A stretch of 64,000 bases of DNA from Streptomyces sp. BV286 (GTDB taxonomy: Bacteria; Actinomycetota; Actinomycetes; Streptomycetales; Streptomycetaceae), in the NCBI RefSeq assembly GCF_019090165.1, contig NZ_JAHRIB010000004.1, positions 24,511 through 88,510 on the forward strand, read 5' to 3'. The notes beneath the pieces were generated by a model that ran no database searches, was not told the DNA's origin, and saw nothing but the letters and a program-made list of their open reading frames with translations. Below, piece by piece: positions 36,052 to 44,681 of the stretch (position 1 is its first letter; each line of letters starts with the position of its first letter). Both the position numbers and the translations under genes were made by a program.

Positions 36052-37671
36052 CTAGATGTGTCCGACTCCCGCACCGGCTTCCGCGTTGGCGCCCCGCTTC
36101 GTGAGGAAGGCGACGAACACGGCCACCACGGCGACGCCTGCCGCGACGAGGCTCGCCAGGCTCATGCCGGAGATGAACGTGTCGTGCGCGACCTCCGTGA
36201 TCTTCGCCGCGACCGCGTCCGGGGTGCCGGGTGCCACCGGCGGGGCACCGACCTGGACCGCCTCGGCGGCCTGGTCGAGCTGTTCCGGGGAGAGCTTCGG
36301 GAGCCCCGCGTCCGCCCAGTTGCCCGCGAGGTCGGTGTCGACCTTGGAGGCCATCACGGCGCCCAGGACCGCCGTGCCCAGGCTGCCGCCGATCTGCATG
36401 GCGGCCTGCTGGAGACCACCGGCGACTCCGGAGAGCTCCATAGGCGCGTTGCCCACGATGACCTCGGTGGCGCCGACCATGACCGGCGCGAGGCCGAGAC
36501 CGAGCATCGCGAACCAGATCGACATGAGCCCGCTGCCCGTGTCCGTCTCCAGCGTCGACACACCGAACATGGCGATGGCGGTGAGTGCCATGCCTCCCGC
36601 GAGCGGAACCCGCGGGCCCGTCTTGCTGATCATCGCGCCGGCCAGCGGGGAGCCGACGATCATCATGCCGGTGAGCGGCAGCAGGTGCAGGCCCGCGTCG
36701 ATCGGGCTCATCCCGTGCACGTTCTGCAGGTAGAAGGTGACGAAGAACAGGCCGCCCATGAAGGCGATCGCCATGAGCACCATCAGGACCACACCGGCCG
36801 ACAGCGCCACGGAACGGAAGAGGCCGAGCGGGATGAGCGGCTCGCGCACCCTGTTCTCCCAGAACGCGAACACGGCGAAACCGAGGACGGAGATGCCGAG
36901 GAACGACCAGGTCAGCACATCTCCCCAGCCCCACTCCGGGGCCTTGATGAGCGCCCAGACCAGGCAGAACATGGCGCCGGACAGCAGACCGATGCCGAGC
37001 AGGTCGAAGGAGCGAGGAGCGTTCGCCGCGCGGTGGTCGGTGAGGATCACCGCACCGAGGACGACCGCGAGGATGCCGACCGGCACGTTGATGAAGAAGA
37101 CGGACTGCCAGCTGACGTGCTCGACGAGCACACCGCCGAGGATCGGGCCGCCCGCGGTGGAGGCGCCGATGACCATGCCCCAGATGCCGATCGCCATGTT
37201 CAGCTTCTCGGCCGGGAAGGTGGCCCGCAGCAGACCGAGCGCGGCCGGCATCAGCAGCGCGCCGAACAGACCCTGGAGCACACGGAAGACGACGACGAAG
37301 GCGATGCTGTCGGAGAGGCCGATGGCCCCCGAGGCGGCGGCGAAGCCGACCACGCCTATGAGGAAGGTCTGACGGTGGCCGAACCGGTCACCGAGCTTGC
37401 CCGCCGTGATCAGCGTGACCGCGAGCGCGAGGAAGTAGCCGTTCGTGATCCACTGGACGTCGGCGAAGGTGGCGCCGAGGTCCTTCTGGATGGCCGGGTT
37501 CGCGATGGCCACGATGGTGCCGTCGAGGGCCACCATCATGACGCCGACCGCCACGGTGATCAGGGTGTACCACGGATGTCCGCGCAGCCCCTTGGCCGGG
37601 GCCTGACCGGAGGCTGTGGCCGGGGCCTCGTCGGCCGGGCCCGTCTTGTCGACGGTGGTCTGACTAGTCAT
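36052..37671 (-). CDS. MFS exporter, DHA2 family
   Basis: 539 residues from ATG 37671, which seems to be at or near the transcription start (-10-like TAACCT ends 7 bases before it), so leaderless. 14 helices; family motifs MMVALDGTIVAIANPAIQ, AGKLGDRFGHRQTFL (motif A) and GPILGGVLVEHVSWQSVFFI. Proton-driven efflux of drugs or metabolites. Divergent from a TetR regulator whose promoter overlaps its own, the usual arrangement for drug-induced exporters. Substrate unknown. Confidence 0.9.
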   Translation of the reverse strand: MTSQTTVDKTGPADEAPATASGQAPAKGLRGHPWYTLITVAVGVMMVALDGTIVAIANPAIQKDLGATFADVQWITNGYFLALAVTLITAGKLGDRFGHRQTFLIGVVGFAAASGAIGLSDSIAFVVVFRVLQGLFGALLMPAALGLLRATFPAEKLNMAIGIWGMVIGASTAGGPILGGVLVEHVSWQSVFFINVPVGILAVVLGAVILTDHRAANAPRSFDLLGIGLLSGAMFCLVWALIKAPEWGWGDVLTWSFLGISVLGFAVFAFWENRVREPLIPLGLFRSVALSAGVVLMVLMAIAFMGGLFFVTFYLQNVHGMSPIDAGLHLLPLTGMMIVGSPLAGAMISKTGPRVPLAGGMALTAIAMFGVSTLETDTGSGLMSIWFAMLGLGLAPVMVGATEVIVGNAPMELSGVAGGLQQAAMQIGGSLGTAVLGAVMASKVDTDLAGNWADAGLPKLSPEQLDQAAEAVQVGAPPVAPGTPDAVAAKITEVAHDTFISGMSLASLVAAGVAVVAVFVAFLTKRGANAEAGAGVGHI

Positions 37672-37678
37672 GTGTTCG

Positions 37679-37708
37679 AGGTTAGTGACAGCCACTGACA
37701 ATTGACAA
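37679..37708 (-). promoter_or_regulatory. Promoter of MFS exporter (leaderless)
   Basis: On the minus strand TTGTCA (37703-37708) and TAACCT (37679-37684) are 18 bp apart, and the ATG lies 7 bp beyond the -10, so the mRNA probably begins at the start codon. The -35 overlaps that of the divergent TetR gene. Confidence 0.5.
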
Positions 37709-37730
37709 ACCAATTCACAATTCGGTAACT
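37702..37730 (+). promoter_or_regulatory. Promoter of TetR gene
   Basis: TTGACA (37702-37707), a 17-bp spacer and GTAACT (37725-37730). The region contains repeated AATTG/CAATT and TGACA elements that may be the TetR operator; both promoters would be blocked at once. Confidence 0.5.
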
Positions 37731-37804
37731 GGCATGTCATTCGCGGAGCGGGTGCGCTAAACGGATGGACACCTGAGTGCCACCTGAGGACGAGAAGAGG
37801 ACTC

Positions 37805-38536
37805 ATGGACACGGCGCCACGACCGGGCCTGCGCGAGCGCAAGAAGCAGCGCACCCGGGACGCGCTGGTACGGGCCGCCCTGGAGCTGTTCACGACGAAC
37901 GGCTACGAGCGGACGACCGTCGACGAGATCGTCGAGACGGTCGACGTCTCCCAGCGGACCTTCTTCCGCTATTTCGCGGGCAAGGAGGAGGCCGCCTTCG
38001 CCGTCCAGGAGATCGCGGAGACCCACTTCCTCGACGCGGTGCGCCAACGCCCGCCCCACGAGCCCCCCTTGGACGCGCTGCGCCGGGCCGTCCTGGCGAG
38101 CTGGGACACCATCGGGGAGGCCATCGAGGCCGTCGTCCCGATCGAACTGCACATGCGCACCTTCCAGTTGATCGAGTCGACGCCCGCGCTGCTCGCCGCC
38201 CACCTGCGCCGTCACGAGGGGCTGGAGGAGGAGCTCGCCCGGATGATCGCGGAGCGTGAGGGCGTCGACGTGGACACCGATCCGCGGCCGCGGGTGGCGG
38301 TGGCCCTGTTCGGGGGCGTGATGCGCCTGACGGGCCGGGCATGGGGCGCGGGCGAGGACTTCAGCGTGGTGGCGATGCGCGAGCTGGCCGTCTCCTATCT
38401 CGACCAGATGGGACCCGCGTTGGCGGCGAACTGGCACACGGGCGAGGAACACGGCGACGAGCACGCAGAGAGAGGGGAGAGGAAGGAGAGCGGCGAGGAG
38501 ATGAAGAAGGGGGAGAAGACCGTGAACGGGGAGTAA
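37805..38536 (+). CDS. TetR-family regulator
   Basis: 243 residues. The N-terminal helix-turn-helix is ALELFTTNGYERTTVDEIVE then VDVSQRTFFRYFAGKEEAAF, a textbook TetR DNA-binding domain (~10-65). A ligand-binding helical domain follows. The C-terminal ~35 residues are highly charged (GEEHGDEHAERGERKESGEE...). Divergent from the MFS exporter, and its promoter overlaps the exporter's, so it is probably the local repressor responding to the exported compound. Confidence 0.92.
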   Translation: MDTAPRPGLRERKKQRTRDALVRAALELFTTNGYERTTVDEIVETVDVSQRTFFRYFAGKEEAAFAVQEIAETHFLDAVRQRPPHEPPLDALRRAVLASWDTIGEAIEAVVPIELHMRTFQLIESTPALLAAHLRRHEGLEEELARMIAEREGVDVDTDPRPRVAVALFGGVMRLTGRAWGAGEDFSVVAMRELAVSYLDQMGPALAANWHTGEEHGDEHAERGERKESGEEMKKGEKTVNGE

Positions 38537-38694
38537 TTACGGTCACACACAAAGTGATGGCCAGATGGGCACGGATCATCCCAAGTGCGCACACACCGTG
38601 ACCGCCTCGTGAGGAGTCGGTCCACTTTGCCCCAAATACCCCGACGGAAACGTGATCCGCCTCACTCGGTTAACGCGAGACACTCTCGTTCTCC

Positions 38695-38700
38695 TAGTGT
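38695..38700 (+). promoter_or_regulatory. -10 element for a leaderless hydrolase gene
   Basis: TAGTGT lies 9 bases before GTG 38710 and there is no ribosome site between, suggesting transcription starts at or next to the start codon. Confidence 0.4.
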
Positions 38701-38709
38701 GTCCTTTCA

Positions 38710-39933
38710 GTGACTTCCTTCGACTCCACTCCCCAACTCAACGTCTGGCGCATGTTGCTCGCGCTGGCCGTGGTGTTCGTGATGCTCGGGACCACCGGCT
38801 GGACCGCGGTGCGCAACCACAGAGGGGCGCCCACACCGCTCTCGGCGTCTCTGTCCGCCTGGGAACGCGGTCACATAGGCGGACGCCAGCTGCCGGACCT
38901 GGACAGGACGACGCCCGCCCGGCTGACCCAGTTCTTCGCCTCGCTCGACGCGCACCAGCGCGCCCGCCTCGCGGCCCGCTACCCGCTCGCGGTCGGCAAC
39001 ATGAACGGGGCGCCGGTGAAGCTCCGTTACCGCGCCAACCGCATCGCCCTCGACCAGGCACGCAAGGTCGAACGCAAACGCATGCGCGACAACCGCCTCT
39101 CGGCGGCCGGCCAGCACGACGCGGGCCGCCGAATGCACCGGTACGAGGCGCTGATGGCGGGCAAGCGCCACATCCTCGCCTTCGACCCGATGGGTTCGGG
39201 CCGGGTCGCGGAGGTCTTCGGGAACCTCGGCAGGGCCGAGCGGGTCTCGGTCGTGGTGCCCGGCGTCGACACCGACCTGCTGACCTTCCAGCGCACCGAG
39301 CGCAAGTACACGGCGCCCGTCGGGATGGCCAAGGCGCTGTACCGCGCCGAGCGGGAAGCGAGCCCGCAGACGCGTACGGCCGTGATCGCGTGGGCCGACT
39401 ACACGACACCCAGCGGACTCGGCATGGACGCCGCCACCGGCATCCGCGCCGAGGAGGGCGCGGTCCGGCTCCGCGCCCTCGTACGGGCACTGCCCGGCCG
39501 CTCGGGCGTCGCGCTGTACTGCCACAGCTACGGATCGGTGGTCTGCGGTGTCGCCGCGCGTTCGCTGCCGTCCCGGGTCTCCGACATAGCGGTGGCGGGC
39601 AGTCCCGGTATGCGGGTGGAGAAGGTGGCGCACCTGCGGACCTCGGCCCGGGTGTGGGCCGTCCGGGACTCCGACGACTGGATCCAGGACGTACCGCACC
39701 TTGAGGTCGGCGGGCTCGGTCACGGCGCCGACCCCATGTCCGCGGCGTTCGGCGCGCGCGTGCTGTCCGCGCGGGGCGCCAAGGGACACACGGGGTATTT
39801 CGAACCCGGCACCGACAGCCTGCGCAACTTCGCCGAGATCGGTATTGGCGCGTACCGCGCGGTTCGCTGCGCACACGAGGATGACGCGTGCAGGGAGGGT
39901 TTGTCCGACACGGCTGAAGTCGGACGCGCGTAG
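38710..39933 (+). CDS. Membrane-anchored alpha/beta hydrolase (DUF1023-like)
   Basis: 407 residues from GTG 38710. One N-terminal membrane helix (WRMLLALAVVFVMLGTTGW) precedes a helical region (GGRQLPDLDRTTPARLTQFF, RYPLAVGNMNG) and an alpha/beta-hydrolase core. The nucleophile elbow is LYCHSYGSVVCG (Ser in H-S-Y-G); VVVPGVDTDLLTF is the oxyanion strand, and DPMSAAFGARV and GHTGYF supply acid/His candidates. DUF1023 hydrolases in actinobacteria are putative lipases/esterases of unknown substrate. The catalytic domain is expected outside the membrane. Confidence 0.82.
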   Translation: MTSFDSTPQLNVWRMLLALAVVFVMLGTTGWTAVRNHRGAPTPLSASLSAWERGHIGGRQLPDLDRTTPARLTQFFASLDAHQRARLAARYPLAVGNMNGAPVKLRYRANRIALDQARKVERKRMRDNRLSAAGQHDAGRRMHRYEALMAGKRHILAFDPMGSGRVAEVFGNLGRAERVSVVVPGVDTDLLTFQRTERKYTAPVGMAKALYRAEREASPQTRTAVIAWADYTTPSGLGMDAATGIRAEEGAVRLRALVRALPGRSGVALYCHSYGSVVCGVAARSLPSRVSDIAVAGSPGMRVEKVAHLRTSARVWAVRDSDDWIQDVPHLEVGGLGHGADPMSAAFGARVLSARGAKGHTGYFEPGTDSLRNFAEIGIGAYRAVRCAHEDDACREGLSDTAEVGRA

Positions 39934-39979
39934 AGAACGAAGAAAGTGCGGTCCGCTCAGGGAGGGGACGAGGAAGCGC

Positions 39980-40888
39980 ATGCCGCATACGATGGCCCGC
40001 ATGGGTGACGTACTGGCCGGATTTCATGCCGCCTGGGAGTTCGAGTCCGACTCCGTGCTCATCCGCTTCGAACGGGGGATCCGCACGCCGAGGCTGTTCC
40101 AGGCGCTCGGCGAGCGCCGCATCCCGCTCGACGCGATCGCGGCGGTGACGCTGACGCCCGGCAAGCGCGGGACGGTCGTCCTGCGTGCCGTGCCGAGACC
40201 GGGGGCGGACCCGCTCATGGAGGCGGCCGCGGGACAGCTCAAGGAGGCGTACGACCCCTACCGCCTTGTGCTGCCCGCCGAGCGCGAGACGCTCGCCGAG
40301 TACTACGCGGACGAGCTGCGCGCGATGCTGCCGCCCGAGGACCAGGGCCCGGCCGAGCGCTATCTGGTGCAACCTCCGGAAGCGCCGATGCAGTTCAAGG
40401 CGTACGACGGGAAGGCGTCCTTCGACGGGAAGTCCGTGGCCTTCCGGTGGTTCTGGACGGGGGCCTCCTCCGCGAAGTGGAAGGCCGGTGACCAGGCCTT
40501 CGCCGTGTCCGACCTGTGCGGGGTGGAGTGGCGGTCGTCCGAGGTCTTCGAGGGACATCTGCGGCTCATCCGCCGCGAGGCCGCGGTTCCGCAGCCGGCC
40601 CAGCCGGACCAGGACCCGGCCGCCGTCGTCTTCGGCCTGGGATACGGGCCGGTCCACGAGTCGCTGCCGTTCGCCGCGGCCGTCCTGGCCGCGGTGCGGT
40701 CGGGCGGGCCGTCGGCGCTGCCCGAAGGTTCTTCCTCGGTGCCGGCCGTCGGCACGGCCCCGGGGCCCCGGCGGGACCCGGCCGACATCGCCGACCGGAT
40801 CCGGCATCTCGGCGAGCTGCACGGGGCGGGGCTCGTCACGGACGAGGAGTACTCCGCGAAGAAGGCCGAGTTGCTGGCCGAGCTGTGA
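39980..40888 (+). CDS. DUF4429 protein with C-terminal SHOCT-type motif
   Basis: 302 residues from ATG 39980 (AGGAAG upstream; ATG 40001 is a conserved-looking alternative, MGDVLAGFHAAWEFESD). Two similar beta-rich DUF4429 modules are visible: RFERGIRTPRLFQALGERRI with ...VTLTPGKRGTVVLR, and KAYDGKASFDGKSVAFRWFW with ...GVEWRSSEVFEGHLRL. The end (IADRIRHLGELHGAGLVTDE...EYSAKKAELL) is a short SHOCT-type helix pair. Cytoplasmic; probably a regulatory or binding protein, with no enzyme motif. A perfect terminator follows. Confidence 0.85.
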   Translation: MPHTMARMGDVLAGFHAAWEFESDSVLIRFERGIRTPRLFQALGERRIPLDAIAAVTLTPGKRGTVVLRAVPRPGADPLMEAAAGQLKEAYDPYRLVLPAERETLAEYYADELRAMLPPEDQGPAERYLVQPPEAPMQFKAYDGKASFDGKSVAFRWFWTGASSAKWKAGDQAFAVSDLCGVEWRSSEVFEGHLRLIRREAAVPQPAQPDQDPAAVVFGLGYGPVHESLPFAAAVLAAVRSGGPSALPEGSSSVPAVGTAPGPRRDPADIADRIRHLGELHGAGLVTDEEYSAKKAELLAEL

Positions 40889-40896
40889 AGGTCACC

Positions 40897-40922
40897 GTCC
40901 CGCGCCCGCGAGGGCGCGGGAC
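40897..40922. terminator. Perfect 11-bp stem terminator (bidirectional)
   Basis: GTCCCGCGCCC-GCGA-GGGCGCGGGAC, 8 bp after the DUF4429 stop and 5 bp before the convergent aldo/keto reductase stop. Confidence 0.85.
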
Positions 40923-40927
40923 GTGGT

Positions 40928-41944
40928 CTACTCCCTGCCCGCCGACGTGAACGTCATGTCGCCGTAGCGGTCCCCCGCGACCTTCGCGGCGATCGGCTCC
41001 AGTGCGGCCAGGTCGGCCTCGCTCAGCTCGATGCGGGCCGCCGCCGTGTTCTCCTCGACGCGGGTGCGCCTGCGCGTGCCCGGGATGGGGACGACCGGCA
41101 GTCCGTGCACCGCCGCCTGCTGGTGGACCCAGGCCAGGGCGATCTGGCCCACCGAGGCGTCGTGGGCGCCCGCCACCGCGCGGACCGGCTCCAGCAGGGC
41201 CGCGTTCGCCGCCGCGTTGTCGCCCGTGAAGCGGGGCTGCTGACGGCGGAAGTCACCGGCGGTGAGGTCCTTCTCGGCGTTCGCGAAGGAGCCGGTGAGG
41301 AAGCCCCGCCCGAGCGGGGAGTACGGGACCAGCGTCACGCCCAGTTCACGGGCAACCGGAACCACACCCGCCTCGATGTCCCTGCTGAACAGCGACCACT
41401 CGGACTGGACGGCCGCGATCGGGTGCACCGCCTGCGCGGCACGCAGTTCGCCGCCCGTGACCTCGCTGAGGCCCAGCTGCTTGACCTTGCCCTCGCGGAC
41501 CAGCTCGGCCATGACGCCGACGGTCTCCTCGATGGGGATGTTCACGTCACGGCGGTGCATGTAGTAGAGGTCGATCACCTCGACGTCCAGGCGCCTGAGG
41601 CTCGCCTCCACGGCCTGCCGGATGTACGGCGCGTCGTTGCGGATGATCCGCCGGGTCGGGTCGTCCGGCGGGATCGCCAGGGCGAACTTCGTCGCGATGA
41701 CGACCTCGTCGCGGTGCGCCCCGAAGAACGGCGCGAGGAACTTCTCGTTCTCCCCCTGCCCGTACGCGTCCGCCGTGTCGTAGAACGTCACGCCCAGCTC
41801 CAGGGCGCGCTCCAGCGTGGCCCGCGCCTCCTCGGCGTCCGTCGGGCCGTACGCGAAGCTCATGCCCATGCAGCCGAGGCCCTGCACACCGACCTCGGGG
41901 CCACCCGTACCGAGCTGTGCCTTCGCGATCCTGCTGTCCGTCAT
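40928..41944 (-). CDS. Aldo/keto reductase
   Basis: 338 residues. The AKR tetrad is visible: Asp and Tyr in FYDTADAYGQGENE, Lys in VVIATKFAL, His in DLYYMHRRD. The NADPH-binding end is VVPIPGTRRRTRVEEN. The family is the AKR13-type group, which reduces aldehydes and related compounds with NADPH in the cytoplasm. The ATG overlaps the stop of the MerR gene (TGATG), so the two are translationally coupled and probably co-regulated by the MerR protein. Confidence 0.93.
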   Translation of the reverse strand: MTDSRIAKAQLGTGGPEVGVQGLGCMGMSFAYGPTDAEEARATLERALELGVTFYDTADAYGQGENEKFLAPFFGAHRDEVVIATKFALAIPPDDPTRRIIRNDAPYIRQAVEASLRRLDVEVIDLYYMHRRDVNIPIEETVGVMAELVREGKVKQLGLSEVTGGELRAAQAVHPIAAVQSEWSLFSRDIEAGVVPVARELGVTLVPYSPLGRGFLTGSFANAEKDLTAGDFRRQQPRFTGDNAAANAALLEPVRAVAGAHDASVGQIALAWVHQQAAVHGLPVVPIPGTRRRTRVEENTAAARIELSEADLAALEPIAAKVAGDRYGDMTFTSAGRE

Positions 41945-42405
41945 CAAGACCTCTCCGACGCCAGGGCCCGCCCGGCGTCCGCATAGAAACTGATCTTCCG
42001 GTCGAGCACGGCGAGGGTGTCCTGGAGCTCGGCGATCCGGGCCCGCACGTCCCGGCGGGTCGCCTCCAGGAGCTCGAAGCGGTCGGCGTACGTGTCGTCG
42101 CCCTCGCGCACCATCTCCGCGTACCGCACCATGTCGGCGACCGGCATCCCGGTCAGCCGCAGTTTGCCGACGAGGTCGAGCCAGTCGAGATCGCGGTTGC
42201 TGTACCGCCGCTGGCCCGTGTGCGAGCGGTCGATGTGCGGCATCAGCCCGATCCGCTCGTACCAGCGGAGGGTGTGGGCCGTCAGGCCGGTGAAGGCGAC
42301 GACCTCGCTGATCGTGTACTGGTCCCGGCCGTCCGGACGCCGCTCCGTGTGGGGCGGACCGGCACAGATGTCGGTCCCGGCCTCCGTGGTCTCCATCACC
42401 GTCAT
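41944..42405 (-). CDS. MerR-family regulator
   Basis: 153 residues from ATG 42405, seemingly leaderless (-10 TAGCGT ends 7 bases upstream). The MerR HTH is YTISEVVAFTGLTAHTLRWY followed by ERIGLMPHIDRSHTGQRRYS, with VRYAEMVREGDDTYADRFEL and a coiled-coil dimer helix. No Cys/His metal site is evident, so it belongs to the organic-inducer or stress type. It likely controls itself and the coupled aldo/keto reductase from the palindrome in its own promoter. Confidence 0.92.
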   Translation of the reverse strand: MTVMETTEAGTDICAGPPHTERRPDGRDQYTISEVVAFTGLTAHTLRWYERIGLMPHIDRSHTGQRRYSNRDLDWLDLVGKLRLTGMPVADMVRYAEMVREGDDTYADRFELLEATRRDVRARIAELQDTLAVLDRKISFYADAGRALASERS

Positions 42406-42412
42406 GGCCTCA

Positions 42413-42443
42413 ACGCTAAAACCTTGGAGTGCACTCCAAGCAA
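42413..42443 (-). promoter_or_regulatory. MerR-type promoter with 18-bp palindromic operator
   Basis: Minus strand: -35 TTGCTT (42438-42443), a 19-bp spacer and -10 TAGCGT (42413-42418). The spacer region contains the perfect palindrome CTTGGAGTGCACTCCAAG (42423-42440). An overlong 19-bp spacer with a dyad inside is the classic MerR-activated promoter design. Confidence 0.8.
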
Positions 42444-42501
42444 GCGGATTCCGGTGAAATTCCGACGACACCCGGGCGCCGCGCTGACTACCGTGCCGAT
42501 C

Positions 42502-42972
42502 ATGAGCCTTGTACGTCGTGCCGTGTCCGAGGACGCCGAGGAACTGCTCCGCCTGCGGCAGGTGCTGATCGACTCCCAGCCAGGGGCGGACACATCCGCC
42601 GACTGGCACGGCGAGTCCCTGGCCACGGTACGGGGCCGGCTGGCCGATCCCGACGGGGGTTTCGCGGCGTTCGTCGTCGATCACCCCGAGCGGGCGGGGG
42701 CCCTCGGGGCGCTGGTGGTGGGGACGTTGGAGTACCGGATCGGGCGGGCCGGGAATCCGCACGGGCGGATCGGCTACGTGTTCAGCGTCGCCACCGACCC
42801 GGACGCGCGGCGGCGGGGGTACGCGCGGGCCTGCATGGAGGAGTTGGTGCGGTGGTTCCGGGAACAGGGGGTCGGACAGATCGACCTGACCGCGTCGGCG
42901 GAGGCCGTGCCGCTGTATGCGTCCATGGGATTTGTTCGTACGCCTGATCCCTTGATGCGGCTTCGGTTTTGA
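42502..42972 (+). CDS. GNAT-family N-acetyltransferase
   Basis: 156 residues from ATG 42502. Acetyl-CoA-binding motif A is YVFSVATDPDARRRGYARAC (the R-x-x-G-x-A/G pattern as RRRGYA). Motif B ends LTASAEAVPLYASMGFVRTP. The N-terminal SLVRRAVSEDAEELLRLR is typical of small-molecule GNATs. Acceptor substrate unknown. Divergent from the MerR gene. Confidence 0.88.
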   Translation: MSLVRRAVSEDAEELLRLRQVLIDSQPGADTSADWHGESLATVRGRLADPDGGFAAFVVDHPERAGALGALVVGTLEYRIGRAGNPHGRIGYVFSVATDPDARRRGYARACMEELVRWFREQGVGQIDLTASAEAVPLYASMGFVRTPDPLMRLRF

Positions 42973-42985
42973 GCTGCGGGCCGGT

Positions 42986-43020
42986 GGGGGCTGGTCGCGC
43001 AGTTCCCCGCGCCCTGAAAG
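42986..43020 (+). repeat. Dispersed hairpin repeat, copy 5
   Basis: GGGGGCTGGTCG followed by CGCAGTTCCCCGCGCCCTGA, immediately after the GNAT gene. Confidence 0.7.
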
Positions 43021-43058
43021 ACAGGGTGCTGCCCGAACCTCACTCATCGCCGTGGTCG

Positions 43059-43064
43059 TAGGCT
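43059..43064 (+). promoter_or_regulatory. -10 element for leaderless serine hydrolase
   Basis: TAGGCT lies 7 bases before ATG 43072 with no ribosome site between. Confidence 0.4.
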
Positions 43065-43071
43065 CTTGCCC

Positions 43072-43896
43072 ATGTCCTTGGAGAGTCTTGCGCTGATCGC
43101 AGAGTGGCCCGTCCCTACCGCTGCCGCCGCCGTCGTGCGGGCGGACGGCACCGTGCTCGGGTCGCACGGACCCACCTCGCAGCGGTTCGCGCTCGCCTCC
43201 GTGACGAAACCGCTCGCCGCGTACGCCGCTCTGGTCGCGTACGAGGAAGGGGCCGTCGAACTCGACGAGCCCGCCGGGCCCGAGGGGTCGACCGTGCGGC
43301 ATCTGCTCGCGCACACGAGCGGGCTCGCCTTCGACGAGCACCGGGTGACGGCTCCGCCCGGGCAGCGGCGGCTGTACTCCAACGCCGGATTCGAGCAGTT
43401 GGGCGACCACATCGCGAAGGCGACGGAGATCCCCTTCGCCGAGTACCTGAGGCAGGCGGTCCTCGAACCGCTCGGCATGACGTCGACGACCCTCGACGGC
43501 TCGCCCGCCAAGGACGGCGTCTCCACCGTGGACGATCTGGTGCGGTTCGCCGCCGAGGTGCAGGCGCCACGGCTGCTCGACCCGCGGACGGTCGCCGCGG
43601 CGATGACCGTGCAGTACCCGGGGACGAAGGGCGTCCTGCCGGGGTACGGGCACCAGAACCCCAACGACTGGGGCCTCGGCTTCGAGATCCGCGATTCCAA
43701 GTCGCCACACTGGACGGGGAGTTCGTCCTCGCCCAGGACCTTCGGGCACTTCGGCCAGTCCGGCACGTTCCTGTGGGTCGACCCGGCCGCCGGCCGCACG
43801 GGCGCGGCCTGCGTGGCGCTGACGGACCGGGCGTTCGGGCCGTGGGCGGCCGAGGTGTGGCCCGCCTTCACGGACGCGGTGCTGGCCGAGCTCTAG
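43072..43896 (+). CDS. Serine hydrolase (beta-lactamase/PBP-like)
   Basis: 274 residues. The SxxK motif is SVTK (~43-46), the YxN motif is LYSNAGFEQLGD, and the third motif is HFGQSGT. No signal peptide, so it is a cytoplasmic esterase/peptidase-like member of the class C beta-lactamase family rather than a resistance enzyme. Natural substrate unknown. A second, longer member lies at 59692. Confidence 0.88.
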   Translation: MSLESLALIAEWPVPTAAAAVVRADGTVLGSHGPTSQRFALASVTKPLAAYAALVAYEEGAVELDEPAGPEGSTVRHLLAHTSGLAFDEHRVTAPPGQRRLYSNAGFEQLGDHIAKATEIPFAEYLRQAVLEPLGMTSTTLDGSPAKDGVSTVDDLVRFAAEVQAPRLLDPRTVAAAMTVQYPGTKGVLPGYGHQNPNDWGLGFEIRDSKSPHWTGSSSSPRTFGHFGQSGTFLWVDPAAGRTGAACVALTDRAFGPWAAEVWPAFTDAVLAEL

Positions 43897-43946
43897 GGCT
43901 CCGGGCTCCAGGGCTCCAGGGGGTTCTGCGGGTCGCCCCAGGTCGT

Positions 43947-44597
43947 CTAGGTCATCTCCCAGAACAGCAGCTCCGCCTCGCCCCGGGCCACCGCCTCCAG
44001 GTCCTTCGCGTCCGTGATCCGGGCCGCGTCCCCGGGGCTCAGCACCCAGCTCTCCAGCAGGACCTCGCCGCGTACGACGTGCGCGTACACGAAGGGCGCG
44101 TCCGGCACCGCCGTGCGCTCCCCCGACGCGAGACGGCGGACGTGGAGCATGGCGGCCGCCTCCGGCACCGCGTACGGCGTGGAGTCGGCGATGCCGTGGA
44201 CGACCTCGTACCCGGGATCGCCGCCCGGCTCCAGCGGGGCCAGCCACATCTGGACGAAGAGCAGGGGCGTGGCGCCGTCGTTGCGTTCGACGTGGCGGAC
44301 GCCGCCCGCCGAGCTCAGACGCTGGACGTCCCCGGGGCGTACGACCGACTCGTGGCCGGCCGTGTCCCGGTGCGTGAGTTCGCCCTCGACGACCCAGGTG
44401 ACGATCTCGGTGTGGCTGTGCGGGTGCTCGTCGAAGCCCGCGCCCGGCGCGAGCCGCTCCTCGTTGCAGGCGATGACCGCGCCGAAGCGGAGGTTGTCGG
44501 GGTCGTAGTGGGGGCCGAAGGAGAAGGCGTGCAGGGAGTCGATCCCGGCCGCCGGATCGCCTCCGCGGTAGCGCTCGTCGGCGCGCCGTACGTCCAT
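43947..44597 (-). CDS. Pirin-family protein
   Basis: 216 residues from ATG 44597. Bicupin with the pirin signature FSFGPHYDPDNLRFGAVIAC and metal-binding GAGFDEHPHSHTEIVTWVVE (His/His/His/Glu set). The second half is VHGIADSTPYAVPEAAAMLHV. The N-terminal metal site fits Fe-dependent quercetinase-type or redox-sensing pirins. Convergent with the serine hydrolase and divergent from fasR. Confidence 0.9.
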   Translation of the reverse strand: MDVRRADERYRGGDPAAGIDSLHAFSFGPHYDPDNLRFGAVIACNEERLAPGAGFDEHPHSHTEIVTWVVEGELTHRDTAGHESVVRPGDVQRLSSAGGVRHVERNDGATPLLFVQMWLAPLEPGGDPGYEVVHGIADSTPYAVPEAAAMLHVRRLASGERTAVPDAPFVYAHVVRGEVLLESWVLSPGDAARITDAKDLEAVARGEAELLFWEMT

Positions 44598-44681
44598 CAC
44601 GCACCCCACGGTAGACCCGTGGGCCGGGTCGCCCGTGACCCACCGCCGCATACTCCCGTCCGGATAAGGCAGTCTTGTCCC

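Noticed and set aside
43072..43896. Beta-lactamase resistance gene
   Set aside because: SVTK, YSN and HFGQSG motifs fit cytoplasmic beta-lactamase-fold esterases; there is no signal peptide.
41944..44643. Very long minus-strand frame covering GNAT and serine hydrolase genes
   Set aside because: Only the last ~150 codons (MerR) are real; the rest lies opposite two clear plus-strand genes.
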